Part shown: piece by piece, positions 43,000 through 55,506 of the stretch
Position numbering within the stretch: the first letter of the stretch is position 1
Layout: the number at the start of each line of letters is the position of its first letter
Source: Nothopassalora personata
Lineage: Eukaryota > Ascomycota > Dothideomycetes > Mycosphaerellales > Mycosphaerellaceae
NCBI GenBank assembly: GCA_033816765.1
Contig: CM066292.1
Coordinates: 1,612,001 to 1,676,000 of the forward strand
Reading direction: 5' to 3'
DNA length: 64,000 bases
Translations under genes and position numbers: made by a program
Notes under the pieces: generated by a model
What the model was told of the DNA's origin: nothing
The model's database searches: none
The model's input: the letters and a program-made list of their open reading frames with translations, nothing else

Positions 43000-45900
43000 G
43001 ATACTCCTCGTACCGCCGAATGTAGCCTCGGTCCCGAGCTATACTAGGTAATCCTCTAGCCGCGGGAATCGCCTACTAAAACGGCGCTAAATCTACCGCG
43101 GTCCGGTTACGCGCTCGAATACGCTAATATATAGGGGAAGGACGATATCTTTCCTAGTATATAACCTCCTATATATAGCCGAGCCGGAAACGCTAACGCC
43201 GTAAATAGCCTATAGATTTAGACATTTATAGTACGCGGTATATAGCGCGATCTACGGCTTCGGCGACGCGGCCTACCGCGCGGTACGGCCTATCTAGATT
43301 ACCGTACCCTTATAGGGATACGTATCGAATAGGTAGTCATAGTCGGAGGCGGCGCGTAGCTAGTAGTACGCGTAGATACCGGTAAGACGGGCTAGGTAGG
43401 CGGTATACCGGTCTAGGTTGCCTTACTTAGTCGCGCGACTAGTATATAGTTCGGTAGTAGTATCGTATAGATAGGGCCGAGGGACGGGTTCGTCGAGGGC
43501 CGGGTCTACGACCGCGGCGTCGGGTACGTCTAGACCCCGTTAATATATTATATACTACGCTTCGCTAGGTCTATACTACTTAGCGCTAGTCTTACTATCG
43601 TATATAGTACTAATAGTAATTCGGAGATATTCGCGAGACGATACTAACCGCGTAGCCTACTTACGATCGGCTCGCTTAACTAGGGTTACGTCGGTAAAGG
43701 GGGGTAGAGTATCCGGTTTATCTCTATACGCCTAAACGGCGTTAGAAGAAGGCTAGGACGTATCTACCAGCGGTAGGATTATAACTAATATAGCCTCCGA
43801 CCCGTCCCGCCCGGCGCGACCGCTCTACTAGGTAAATAAGATTATCGACCTAGGTTAGCTATAATAGATAGTAAGACGTACGTAAGGGTATTCGAACCTC
43901 TCGGCGAACGCGGAGGTATAGGAGAGACACTACGAACCCATCTCGGCGATCTACGTAGCGACTACGGCTTCCTTCTCTTCTACCGTACCGCTCTTAGCTA
44001 TATAGAGCCCGTAACCGAGGGCGACGGCGACGTCGTAGGCGGCGGCACGCGTATAGCTATATATAACGACCCGGTAGTATAGCTAGAAGAAGCCGGCCTC
44101 CTCGAATATATAGAGGAGATAGGCGACGTTCCGGTCTAGCTACCGCTCCTCCTAACGCTTCTAGGCGTACGTAATATTAGGTCGCTACGTCCGTACCCGA
44201 ACGACGATAGGATAGCGGATATAGTTCTACTATATAAAGACGGCGCTTATAGACGGAGGTAGGGTAGCGCTTAGATATACGAACTACGTGTTAATCGTAC
44301 GGAGCTCCCGTAGTTTCGTAAAGTCCTAGCGGCGGTAGTTAAGGGTAGTAATAGTAAGGTGACACTCGTCGATAACGATATAATTAAGGAGGAGGCGATT
44401 ATTAAGCCCGTAGGCGTATAAAAGGAAGTCCGTACTACCCGCCGCTTCTATACTAATAAGTATAACCGAAGTATATTAGGTAACGCTAGGTACCTAGACT
44501 AGAAAGGGAATAGACGCCTCTTAGAGGCGACGTACTATATCGCCTCGGAGGGCGACGAGAGGTAGTACGACGATAGTAGACCGGTACCTAGGGAAGGTAG
44601 CTAGGAGTATAAAGAGTAGGCTCTTACCGCTACCTATAGGGAGGACCGCGAATACTTTAGGTATACCCTCGACGATATAGGATAAGGCGTTCTACTACTC
44701 GATTAACTTCTACTCGAAGTAATCGGACTTAACGAGCTAACGAGTATACTTTATAATTGTCTAGGGGGAGTAGACTATCTACTACCGAGGACCCGTACGC
44801 TCTAGACGGTCGACGATAGTATAAGGGTAGTCTATAGCTAACCCTTATATATAATACGGCTATACCCGGCTTAGTATACCGTACGTAACGCGTATACGTA
44901 CACTAGGAGACGCGCATAGCGTTAATAGAAGAAAGTAAGCTTTAGTTTATCTACGATTAGAAGATCGTAGGCATACTATATATTACGACATCCCCTTATA
45001 GCCTTACGGCCCTTATAGATAGTATCTTATACGGTAGGGGTAGCTCCTACGTAATAACGCGCGATACTATCGACCTACTAGAACCGTTACTAGAGCTAGA
45101 ATACCTATAGGCTATTATAAAGAAGAGCGTCCTAGGCCCCGCCTACCGGGCTATAGTACGCGTTCGTATACGCGATGTTCGAGACGTAGAGGGAATAGTT
45201 ACGCTACTTCGTTATAACGGTAATAGCTTCGTTGGCGCTATTACCGTCGTTATCGTCTACCTCGTCGTACTATAGGAAGAGATATTAGTAATACTAGGCG
45301 AATTTTGTCTTTATAATAGCGATAGTAAGCTATTGCTAATTCTATACGTAGAGCCGCGGTACGCGAGCTAGGGTATACGCCTCCTCTATCCGCTAGCTAA
45401 GCGTACTTAGAGGCTATACTTTACCCCGATTCTACTATAGAAAGCGAGAGGGCGGCTCTCTATAGAGGACGCTCGTAAACGGTACTACATACGCGATATA
45501 ATTTAATAGCATTACGCTAACGGCGGGCCTATAGCCGTAGATAGTATTAGTCCCTCGATCTTATATATTCTACTATTTCCGGTACGTACTATAGGATACT
45601 ACCTAACCGTCGCGGACGACGAGGTATTAATACTATTCCGAGTTCTACTATATAGTCGCTAAGAACTCGGGTTCGTAGAGCGGCTACCCGGTAGTTATAT
45701 AGATAAGGACGGCTAGTAGGTAAAGGAATTCCTATATAGAATACTAGTAGGCGGCTACTACGTTCGGTCGCTACTACTACTCCCGTATATTAAAGAAGGT
45801 CCTTCGGACCTCTAGGTTCCTACGAGCGATCTAAAGGAGGTAAACGCGCGTAGGATCGAGTCGGCGCGTTCGCGGGAGCGCTTATAAAAGACTAACCGTC

Positions 45901-47640
45901 TAGGATATTGCTCGGGTCGTCGACGATATCCTACGGGCGGAGAGATATATACGGTAGGCCGAGGAGGAGCTCGTAAGTAAGGAGATACTAATAGCGAGTA
46001 AATAGAGAAGCGATAAGGGAGGATATATAACTAAGCTTAAGGAGCGTATTACGGTAGAGTAAGGTATCCTAGGTAGTATTCTAGGTAACCTCGTTAGAGG
46101 ATACCGTAGTTAGCGCTACCTTCTTTAGGTATAGGCGCTAGCGGAGTATCTTAGCAATCGCGGTCTATACTTCCTATACGTACTGTTTAAACATCGACTT
46201 AATATATACTAACGCGTCGGTCCTAGTCTCGAGCTTACGGTCTAGTAAGTATTAGAGGAACCTAAGCTAGGTAGTAAATACTATAGAGGATAGGTAGTAG
46301 CTAAAGGCGCCGGGCTCTATCTACGAACCCGTACTATAACGGGGAGCGAATATAGATAAGAAGCTAACGAGCGGAGAGGTAAACGGGCGTATTCTAAAGT
46401 CGTCGGTAACGAGGAGTATATAGAACTATAATACGAGCCGTAGGAGCGGTAGACGTAATATACTATTCTCCCCGAGGTCGTCGATAGTAGTATACTCGGC
46501 CGCCTCGACTAGGGTATACTATATAGTAACCTACTTATCGGTAGCGCGGACGATAGAAAGAGGTCCCTAGCTATCGGCTATACTCCCGAAGCTATACTAG
46601 TTAGGGAGTATAAGGACACGGGCGAAGTAATAGATCGCCCTTAAGGCGTACTCGATATAGCCCGTTAACGTCGCCGGCGTAACTCGGCCTATAAATAAGC
46701 GGGCGTAGACGCTAGTCGGACCTTAAAACCGATTCGAACGAAATAAATAGAGGCTCTACTACCGTACCGGTGTAAGTACTATCTCCTTCGGATTAATATA
46801 CTACTACTACATAGCTCGAAGGGCTACGCCGAGGGCTTTAGTAATAGTCTAGAGAATAGGCTCGTCCTACTCGTTCGGTATCGATACGGTGGCGTAGATG
46901 TCCTCTTTAGGTATACCCTTAAGGTACTAGTCGATCCCGAGCTACTAGAGCTATAGTACGGTAGTCGATTAATGGTCTAAGAAGTCGGGTACGAGGGACT
47001 CTATCCGCGTAATAGCTATAAATAGCTAGTACGTAGTAGTACTCTACTACAAAAAGAACGAGTCGTCCTAGCTAGGCGTCGAGGTTTTGTAAACGACCTC
47101 GGTTGCACTACGCTCTACTTTAGTATACCGTTTCTACTAGGCATATCGGAAGAGCTACTATACTATAGGGATATACTTCTATAGAGCGTTTGGTATATCC
47201 TTCGTTTAACGCCTCTTATTACTACCCCGACCCTAGGGGCTCTTCTATATATACGTACGCTTATAGTACTCTTATATCTTATTACGGGTCTATAATATAG
47301 TACCGCATTACTTACTACTACGGAGCGTGCTCGTATATTTTAACGTAGGGAATGCCTTAAACCCGATTAGTCGATAGTCCTTCGGCTAAGGCTATTAGAC
47401 ATTATCTAGGGTCTAAGCGAGGTTTATAATCGAGTATATGTCGGTAGTAATAGCTACCCTAGATTTAACGTTAAGGTCGGAATACTAAGAATTAAGGTGT
47501 AGCCGTATAAGATACGGCGGTACGGTAAATATATAGCGCTTATATCGAACGATACGCTACGCGGGGTAGTGCTTAAACGTCGTAAGCGAGTCTATCGTAG
47601 TACTTATAGAGCCGTGCCTATATATATAAACTAAGTTTCT
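43000..47640 (-). pseudogene. RIPed telomere-linked RecQ-type helicase (TLH)
   Basis: Minus strand. Walker A is LPIGSGKSLLF (GSGKS at 44620-44634), and the last helicase block reads QQSGRAGRDG (SGRAGRDG at 43801-43824) with AEMGS...AFAERF before it, a spacing normal for a RecQ core. Upstream, 45400-47300 gives a long Trp-rich frame (TAG read as Trp, for example DDSFFL, FIAITRIESLVPDF near 47050) like the large N-terminal region of fungal TLH proteins. All frames are broken by RIP. It is a different, GC-richer lineage from the AT-rich TLH copies at 8.7-12.0 and 52-55.5 kb. Start and end are approximate. Confidence 0.7.
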
Positions 47641-48660
47641 ATATTAGACGATCTATTAGAGTACGCGTCGAGTAAATAAGCGCTAGGGTCCCGGTCGCGT
47701 TTTTACTTAACCTAAAGCGACGGCGACGTGTTTTTCGCTTAAGAAAAAGCGACCGCGACGTGTTTTTTTACTTAAAATAAGGAGACCGTGACGTAGTTTT
47801 ACCTAGGTAGTACTCGACGAGTATAGTATATGTCTACTATAGGAACACTACTCTAAAAACGTGCTCTAACATAGATAACTCTAAGAACGTATATAGTTAG
47901 ACTATTCTAAGTTATATAGTAATATATACGCGCGACCGCGCGACCGCGGACGGTCGTTTAAGATTACGACCGAGAGCTATTTCTTACCTTACTACGGCGT
48001 ATAACCCGTCGTACGAACGTAGAATTCGAGGGAGAGAGAGGTAGTATCTCGAATAGCCCGTCCCCTCCGTAGAGAGTCTACGACCGCCTTCTTCGTACGT
48101 AGGTACGAGGATATCGGTTCCTCGTAGGCTCGTAGCGAGAGTACCTACTTCGAACGGTCGTTATTATCCGAAGAGAGAGTCCGCCGCGTTCCCTCTTCTT
48201 TCGAGCGGTTTTAGGGTCTTCGTTAATAGATATCCGGGCGCGTCCTATCTTCTCCTCCCTTCTATTCTCTCCTTCTTCGTATCGTGTTTCTAAGGTCGTA
48301 ATCGTCGCGTTATAGGCTTTTAAAAAGTTATCGCTTTTCGAGAGTTGTCCGTATTTTGAGTAGGAGTTTTCGAGAAGGAGAGTCCTAGTTTCTATTCGTC
48401 GTAACGAAGGTATTTACGTCGTCCGCCGCGTAAAAGCGCTCTCCGTAGGACGACGGTAGCGTAACTACTTACGACGGCCGATAGTAAATACAACGGAGAA
48501 TAAAGTTCGCGGAGGTAACCCCGCTCTAATTAAAAGCTAACAATTCGAGCTAATAACTAGACCCTCTAGCGTATATCGAGGGTTGCGTACGGCTAGAATT
48601 TATATAGGGTTCTAATAACCTAACCTAAGGTTGTTAGATTCTATAGTTAAGGGTACGGGT
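47641..48660. other. RIPed spacer with a short GC-rich tandem repeat
   Basis: At about 47690-47800 the motif CGACGGCGACGTGTTTTT recurs about four times, every 33 bp or so, with CTTAA between units. The rest is featureless RIPed DNA up to the start of the G-poor tract. Confidence 0.5.
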
Positions 48661-50560
48661 TTATCTTAATATATTCTACCTTTTCTTTCTCTTTTTTTTA
48701 TTTATATCTCTCTCCTTTCTTTTCTTAATTTTTTAATTATTTCTTCTTTATTCTTTTTTTAACTTTAACTTTATATCTTACTATCTTCTTATTTAATCTT
48801 TATTTTATTTCTTTTACTTCTAGATATATATATATTATTTATTTCTTTTCTATATTATTCTTTCAATTCTTTTACATAACTCTTTATCTTTACTTTTATA
48901 CTAAATTACTTTTTTTCTTTACCTTTTTATATATTCTTTTATTTTCTTTTATTTCTCTATATTCCTCCTTTATTTTTTAAATTTCCCCTTTATCTTTACT
49001 TTTATACTTAATTACTTTTTTCTTTATATTTTTATTCTCTTTTTATTTTACCTAACCCTATATTATTATGTTCTCTTTATTCTTTCTCTTATTTCTTACT
49101 TCTATTATTATTTATACTTTTACTTATAATATTTATAATGCTATTTTTTCTATCCCTATTCCTACCTTTGTTACTATTTTTATTCTACTAATATTTATTC
49201 TTTTCTTTTTTTAATCCCTTACTATTTCTTATTTCTTTAATTCTTTATTTTTTTACTTATTAATTTTATTATATTCTTTACTACTTCTTTAATACTATTA
49301 TATTTATATTATATACTTCCTTAATTATTCTTTTATTATTACTACTTTTTTCCTCCTATATTACTTCTTTTTTACTCTTTTATTAATGCTAACTTTAATA
49401 CTAACTCTTACTTTATTCTTATTTTCTACTTATCTTCTTTCTATTTACTATTCTTTTATTATTTTCTACTTTACTTTTGTTCTTATTTTTACTCTTAATC
49501 TTTACTTCTATAATTATTTTTATCCTTATTCTATAATCTTTTCTTTCTTCTTTATTTTTAACTCTTTTTACTTTTTAATTTATTCTACTTCTATTTATAT
49601 TTTTCTATTATTCTTATCTTTTTCTCTCTTTTCTATTTTTATTCTTATTCTTTTTTTACTTTAAAATCTTAACTTTTATCTTTCTTTTATCTTTCTTTAA
49701 TACTTCTCTTATTTCTTATTTTATTTCTATTTTTATATTACTATTTCTCTCTAATTTCTTTTTTTTCGAATATTATATTCTAACTTTTATTTATATTTTT
49801 ATACTATTATTTCTATCTCTATTTATACCTCTATTACTATTTTTATTTTACTTTAACCTCTATTCTTTTCATTTACTACTCTTTTACTATTACTTTTTTT
49901 CTTTTATATTACTTCTTTTTAATTCTTTTATTATTTCTAACGCTTATGATTATCTTTTCTTTATTCTTATTATTTACTTATTTTCTTCTATTCTTTCCTT
50001 TTACTTTCTATTTTATTACTTCTCTTATTACTTTTCTTTTTATTCTTACTTTTATTGTATTTATAATCTTTACTTTTATATTTATCTTTACTCTTATTAT
50101 AAATCTTTTCTTTTTCTTAAATTACATAATATATTTACTTTTATGTTAATCTTTAATTCTATTAATTTTGTTATTTTATTTTCACTTCTATATTTTTTTT
50201 CTTATTTAATTTTGAGTTTTACTTTCTCTCTTAATTATATCCTACTTAAACTTTTATTTTTAATTCTTTTTAATTCTATTTTTATTTTTTTATTTTTCTA
50301 CTATTCTTTCTACTTTATTCTTTATATTATCTTTTTACTTTTGTTTTATTATCTATCTTATTATTTTCCTCTTTTTTTATTTTTATTTTTATTTCTAAGT
50401 TAATCTCTACTATTATTCTATTTCTATTTTAACTTTTATTCTTATTCTAATATTACTTATATCTATGTTCTTACTTTATTCTTTTTATTATTCTTTTATA
50501 TAAAGACATACTTCAGTTAAAATACTCTATTACCATTTTAATACTTTTATTATTATAATT
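48661..50560. other. Low-complexity pyrimidine-rich tract nearly devoid of G
   Basis: For about 1.9 kb the plus strand is T, A and C with G almost absent (many 60-base lines contain none or one). T outnumbers A strongly and no fixed repeat unit is visible. Open frames here (for example near 49390-50400) encode only Phe/Leu/Ile/Ser/Tyr strings and are a by-product of composition, so I do not call them genes. Confidence 0.8.
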
Positions 50561-51024
50561 ATAATCTTAGTTACTCTTAATATTTACTTAAGCTCTACTA
50601 ACCCTAACTAAAGTTTTTATATAATAACTCTACTCTACTTATATCTAAGTTATTATTAATAAAGATTAATAGATAAATTAAAATAGTTAGACTTTATTAC
50701 TATTATACTATTTTAAGGATTGTTATTTTAGTTACTCTTACTAGCTACTTTATTTCTACTATTACGACTATTGTATTATATAAGATAAACTCTTTATATT
50801 ACTTTTTAAGTTATTCTTAATAGAGAGTAAGAGATATACTTAAGTACTAATACTATTTAACTACTTTAACCTTAAAAATAAATACTAGTTTAATTAAATT
50901 TTAGTACTACTACTATTATTCTATATAGTACTAGAATAAAATAGTAAGATAAAGTATATAAAGTCTAAGCTAAAGTAATACTATAGTAGATATACTTAGA
51001 TTCTATAATAGAATAGTTTTATTT
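50561..51024. other. AT-rich spacer downstream of the small spliced gene
   Basis: No gene or repeat is visible. It would hold the 3' end of the minus-strand gene at 51025-51782. Confidence 0.5.
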
Positions 51025-51782
51025 CTATTCTAATAAAGGAAAATTAATATCTCTAACTACTATAAAACTATCTATAACTCCTTCTACTCCTAGATTCTTC
51101 TCTAAACTATCTTTAATAACCTCTTTTTCTTCTATAGTATAATGATAGTTTCCTCTATTAATATCTCCTAAGAAGTAAAGATCTCTTCTAAGAAGATCTA
51201 CTTTAGAAGAGCTAGGATTAAACTCTTCTAGAGTAGCTTTAGAGAATATCTCTCTAGTTTCTTCTATAAAAGATATAGAGTATATATTCTTTCCTATAAA
51301 AGATCTTATAAGATCTAAGTAAGTTGGTATTTATAAGAAATACTTTAATAGCTTACTTACTATTATCTTTAAAAATAGGAGAGTATATTAGAAGGTAATA
51401 GTTTATACCTTCTCATTCGTTGTTTAACTCTTTATTTACTTTAGAGAGAGAGTAAGATCTTTAGTATAATCTAAATCTAGAATACTAGAAGTAGAATTTA
51501 CTTTAGAAAATAGATCTAAAGTAGATTAGTATTAATTTTAATATATATATTATTTTACTTACCTTTATATCTCTTAAGGAGAGAGGGATCTCTATAGTCT
51601 AGCCTTTTAAAGTAGTAGATAACTCTTATCTTATTAAGATAATCTACTTCTTCTTTTAGGTCTCTACTATTATAGTAATTAACAAGAGCCTTTATAGTTC
51701 TATCTAATCTAGTAGAAGAGACTATACGGCACTTATTAATAAACTTAAGAATGAAGTCTTTAATAGTAAGAATAGAAAACAT
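51025..51782 (-). CDS. Small three-exon gene, unknown function, apparently intact
   Basis: Exon 1 51563-51782 (ATG at 51782), exon 2 51440-51515, exon 3 51025-51304 (TAG at 51025-51027). Intron 1 (51516-51562, 47 bp) has GTAAGT, a TACTAAT branch-like motif and TTTAG. Intron 2 (51305-51439) has GTAAAT and ends TATAAG. The exons total 576 nt, a clean 191-codon frame with phases 1 and 2. The product is charged and rich in Lys/Glu/Asp/Ile/Leu, with no membrane segment, signal peptide or motif I recognise. It lies 296 bp beyond the 3' end of the TLH helicase, same strand. No RIP-type stop is present, unlike most neighbours. Splicing is predicted from sequence only; alternative 3' sites for intron 2 exist. 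Confidence 0.55.
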
Positions 51783-52077
51783 TTTTAAAGTAATTCTTTA
51801 TAGAATAAATAAGAGATAGTACTTTAGTTCAAGATTTAAAGTAGATGTCTTTCGATAGTATAAGAAGGTAAGTAGAAAGAGAAAAAGAGAGGGTTTATAT
51901 ATATCGAATAATCTTATTTAGGACTAGTCTAAGATTACTAAGTATAAGAATCTAGATATTATTAGAATATTAATATTCTTATTACTTTAGATTCTTTCTA
52001 TTTCTTTAGTTGTTAGGATTACTATTATAGATAATATCTAAATATTTACCTTATATATACTCATCTACTCTTAATTA

Positions 52078-55000
52078 CTATCTTCTATATCTCTTAGAAG
52101 AACCTTCGCCTCTATCTTTATTAGAGATATCTAAACTAATATCTTTATAATGTTTCCTACTATTAGTATACTCTAAGTTAGAGTCTTCTATATCCTCTAT
52201 ATTAGGAGGAGAAGGTACTTCTAAATCTAGATTATCCTCTTCTAATCTAGTTAATTTATTTAAAGTAGTATCTTCTAAAATAGAACTATTATAACTACTA
52301 GTACTTATTATATCTATATTAGAATCCTCTAAATTAGAGCTCTCTTCTAGATAATAGTCTTCTAATATCTTAATTAAATTTACTATATTGATGTTCTCCA
52401 ATATCTCTATTAATTTAATAGTCTCTATATTATATAAAGTAGTAGGGGTTAATAGCCCTATTATAAAAGTTCTAAAATCGTCTAGTTTACTTAAATTTCC
52501 TAAGTAATTAGATAGTATAAATCTATTATTATAAAACATAGCTATAATATAGAATAGATAGTTATTAATATAACATTTGTTCTCGGCTATATTATACTTA
52601 GTTTTAAGAGTAGAACAAAGGTTCTTAGGTAATAAACAGCTAAAACAAGCTGTATTTATTTTAATAAGTTTATTCTCTACTATTAAAGTTTTAGTATTAG
52701 TGACTAAATTAATAATTCTACTGTTATCTTTCGTATTAGAACAATCTATTATATTATGTTTATAACTATTAGAATTATAAGGGTCTAGTAAGCAATTAAA
52801 ACAATAATTACTATAGTAGTCTACTACTTTATCTTCTAATGTTAATAAATTATAGTTATTCTTCTTAGTAGTATCTTCTTCTTTACTCCTTATTTCTTCT
52901 ATTATTCTAGTATTTTCTAGGCAAATAGAGCACTTACTAGTACTATTATTAGAACATTTAATAATAGTATTATCTAAGAATAGGATAATAGGTATTTTTA
53001 AACATTCAGTCTTCATACTAAATAGATTATAATATAACTTGTCTTACTCCTTAAAGCTAGATATATCTACTATAGTATTAAGGTTGTTTAGTAGACTATT
53101 TTGTCTTATATTATCTTTTTTGTATTTTGTAGGTTCTTTACTAATAATATAACTAATACCTTTACTTCTAATACGTCCGCTAGATTGAACTATACTTAAT
53201 AGACTAAAGACAGGCTCTAAACTAATAGTATACTTTATATTAGATAGATCGAGACCTACTTCTAAAATACTAGTAGTTATAAGTACTCTTTTACTATTAG
53301 ATTCTAAGAAATTCTCTATAATAGTATTTAGACCTTCTTTATTACTATAGATGAAATCGATATTTAAAGTATTACTTAGTTCTTCTCCTCTTCTCTTACT
53401 ATTAATAAATATAAGAATCTTATTAGATATATTAAGATCCTTAGTAGTAATAGTACTTAAAGTATCTATTATAGTACTTAATTCTTCTTCTTTAGTCTTA
53501 TAATACAATCTTCTATAACTTATATTCTCTCTATTACTTAGCCTTCTAATTACTTAGAATAGCCTTTAATATTAAGAGTAGTCTCTAGAATATTTAATAG
53601 ACTATTAGGAAGAGTAGCAGTTAGTAGAATAATATTAGCCTTATATTTTAATAGACTTTTAAAATATTTTAATTCGAGCCTAAAGCTCTTTTCTAATAAG
53701 AATAAATGTACCTCGTCTATATATATAAAGACCTCTCTACTATACTCTTTATAGGTAGCTATAATAGCATCTAATTCTAAAGTATTTAGATCTTCTATAT
53801 TAATAAAGTAGAGATTACTATTTGTACTAGGACTATCTCTTATAGTACTAGGATTTAAGCCTAGTTCTTTAGCTCTATTATATAGATTTTTACTAAGAGT
53901 AACTCTAGGAGTTATAATAATATATAGATGATTCTTAAACATGTAACTAGGAAGTAAATAGAGTAAACTCTTCCCGCTACTAGTTTTATTAATAAATACT
54001 AAAATAGGCGTATTATTAACTATTTCTATTAGACCTAATTTTTGCTCGTTATTATAGAATCTCTTATTAGAGTCCTTATATAATAGTTTAATATTATCTT
54101 CTAGACTTTTACTACTAATATTAATATCTAAATTACTAGGTATAGTATAGTCTTCTATTTTAGTTTTCATTACTAATCGAGATATAGTCGTATTAGTTTT
54201 AATATAGCTATCTTCTAATAGGTTAAAGTATAAGAAGTAATTAATAGTAAATTCCTTTATTTTAGTTAAAAGATCTAAAGTATTATTACTCCCTAGATCA
54301 AAACCTATATTAAAATAGTAATTATAAGATACTTTAGTACTTCTATTAGCTTGTATATCTTCTATTAGATTTTCTTCTTCGTTATTACTACTACTATAAT
54401 AGTTATAGTTATTAAATTTAGTTTTAATAATATAGTTTATAATCTTTCTATAGCTACTAATAGTAAGACCTCTTCTAAATAATAAGCTAGATTCGCGCTC
54501 TAGGGTACTACTTAAAATAGAGGTATTAAGTATTTTAGTATCTCTAACTAGTAAATAAGGGGTTATAGTCTCTTCTAGATGAAAATAGTTCTTACTAATA
54601 TACTCCTTAAAGGGAATAATATAAAGTATATAAACAACTACTAGTTTACTAAGTTTAGGAGGTAAGTACCTTATATTAGTCTTTTCTTTTCTAGTAATAC
54701 TCTTACTTTTATAATAATTGGTAATTATAGTAAACATTCCTTCTTCTTTATTATATAGTAAGCTTCTAGATTTAGTATCTATATTCTTAAATAGAATAGT
54801 AGTAAGTTTGGTACCTCTTAGAGGGCCTCCACTAAATAGATAAATAGCTAGAGCTAGATATAGTATAAAGTTATTAATATTAGTATTAAATCTCTCTATA
54901 GCCGTATTCTTAAATACTATTTTATTATCTTTTATACCCTTAAAGAGCTTTCTATTATAATAACTATTCTTCTTTAGAGTCTCTATTAAGAAGTAAGGTT

Positions 55001-55500
55001 TTGTTACGGTTCGGTTCAGGAAGAACCCACAGCCACTCATTCTTCGGGAAGGACCGAAACTGAGCAGGTCGACTTCGCTCAGACTGATCAGCTCAGTGAT
55101 CAGTTCGCTCAGTCTGCTCAGTGATCAGTCTGCTCAGTGATCAGTCTGCTCAGTGATCAGTCTGCTTAGTCTGATCAGTTACGCCAAGACATGGCACTAT
55201 ATAGACGACGCTTCTTTACGAGTAGATAGGAGCCTCGTGCTCAACTCAAATCAACACTCTTGTGTTAAGTTGCAACCTTGTAGTGAACTCTCGTTCACAC
55301 TACTTTAGAGACATATCGAGGATCGACACTTCCTAGGCCACCCACGTGACGAGGGACAAGGCCCAACCGCAACGGGTTTCTCTTTAAATTTCTTAAGTTC
55401 TTCTATATCTAATAAGCTAGAGTTAACTCTATTTATTAGACTATTATCATTTACTAAATTAAAATCTAGCGTAAGATCTTCTAAGCTATTATTGACGACT
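52078..55500 (-). pseudogene. Telomere-linked RecQ-type helicase (TLH), interrupted by a solo LTR
   Basis: AT-rich minus-strand gene. In order: LDIEELKKFKEKP | insertion | YFLIETLKK (junction 55001/55375), a recombinase-like domain (SGGPLRGTKL near 54820; YRKIINYII near 54450; IQANRSTKVSYNYYF near 54330), then helicase motifs: SSGKSLLYLLPS (about 53968), IDEVHLF (DEVH 53706-53717), LLTATLP (about 53610), ILIFINSKRRGEEL (about 53410), and QSSGRIRSKG (about 53170). The C-terminal part has Cys pairs (CSICLEN, CFNCLLD, CFSCLLP; 52078-53016). Lesions: one frame change near 53550, one stop at 53044-53046 (or a 30-nt GTAAGA...TTTAG intron) and the insert. The N-terminus is lost at about 55500, where another element begins. 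The apparent ATG at 55040 lies inside the insert. Confidence 0.82.
55002..55374. mobile_element. Solo-LTR-like insertion (373 bp)
   Basis: Flanked by GGTTT on both sides (54997-55001 and 55375-55379). The ends TGTTACGGTT and AACCGCAACG are imperfect inverted repeats (8 of 10). Base composition is normal, with no RIP. Removing it with one GGTTT restores the TLH reading frame exactly. Inside, a 16-bp unit of TGATCAGTCTGCTCAG type repeats about four times (about 55085-55165) and a TATATAG box lies near 55199. The LTR class is inferred from ends and 5-bp duplication only. Confidence 0.75.
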
Positions 55501-55506
55501 GATAGG

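Noticed and set aside
45420..45900. Plus-strand frame that reads as a plausible protein inside the RecQ-type gene
   Set aside because: RIPed DNA has few TGA codons and almost any frame looks coding once TAG is read as Trp. The minus strand also reads well here and fits the helicase on both sides.
49386..50403. Three open frames in the G-poor tract giving hydrophobic, membrane-like proteins
   Set aside because: They are strings of Phe/Leu/Ile/Tyr/Ser produced by T-rich, G-free sequence; no G means few stop codons. No start context, motif or intron supports a gene.
53014..53046. 30-nt intron GTAAGA...TTTAG in the TLH helicase
   Set aside because: It would remove the stop and keep the frame, but 30 nt is shorter than normal fungal introns; a point-mutated codon is as likely, so it was not annotated as an intron.
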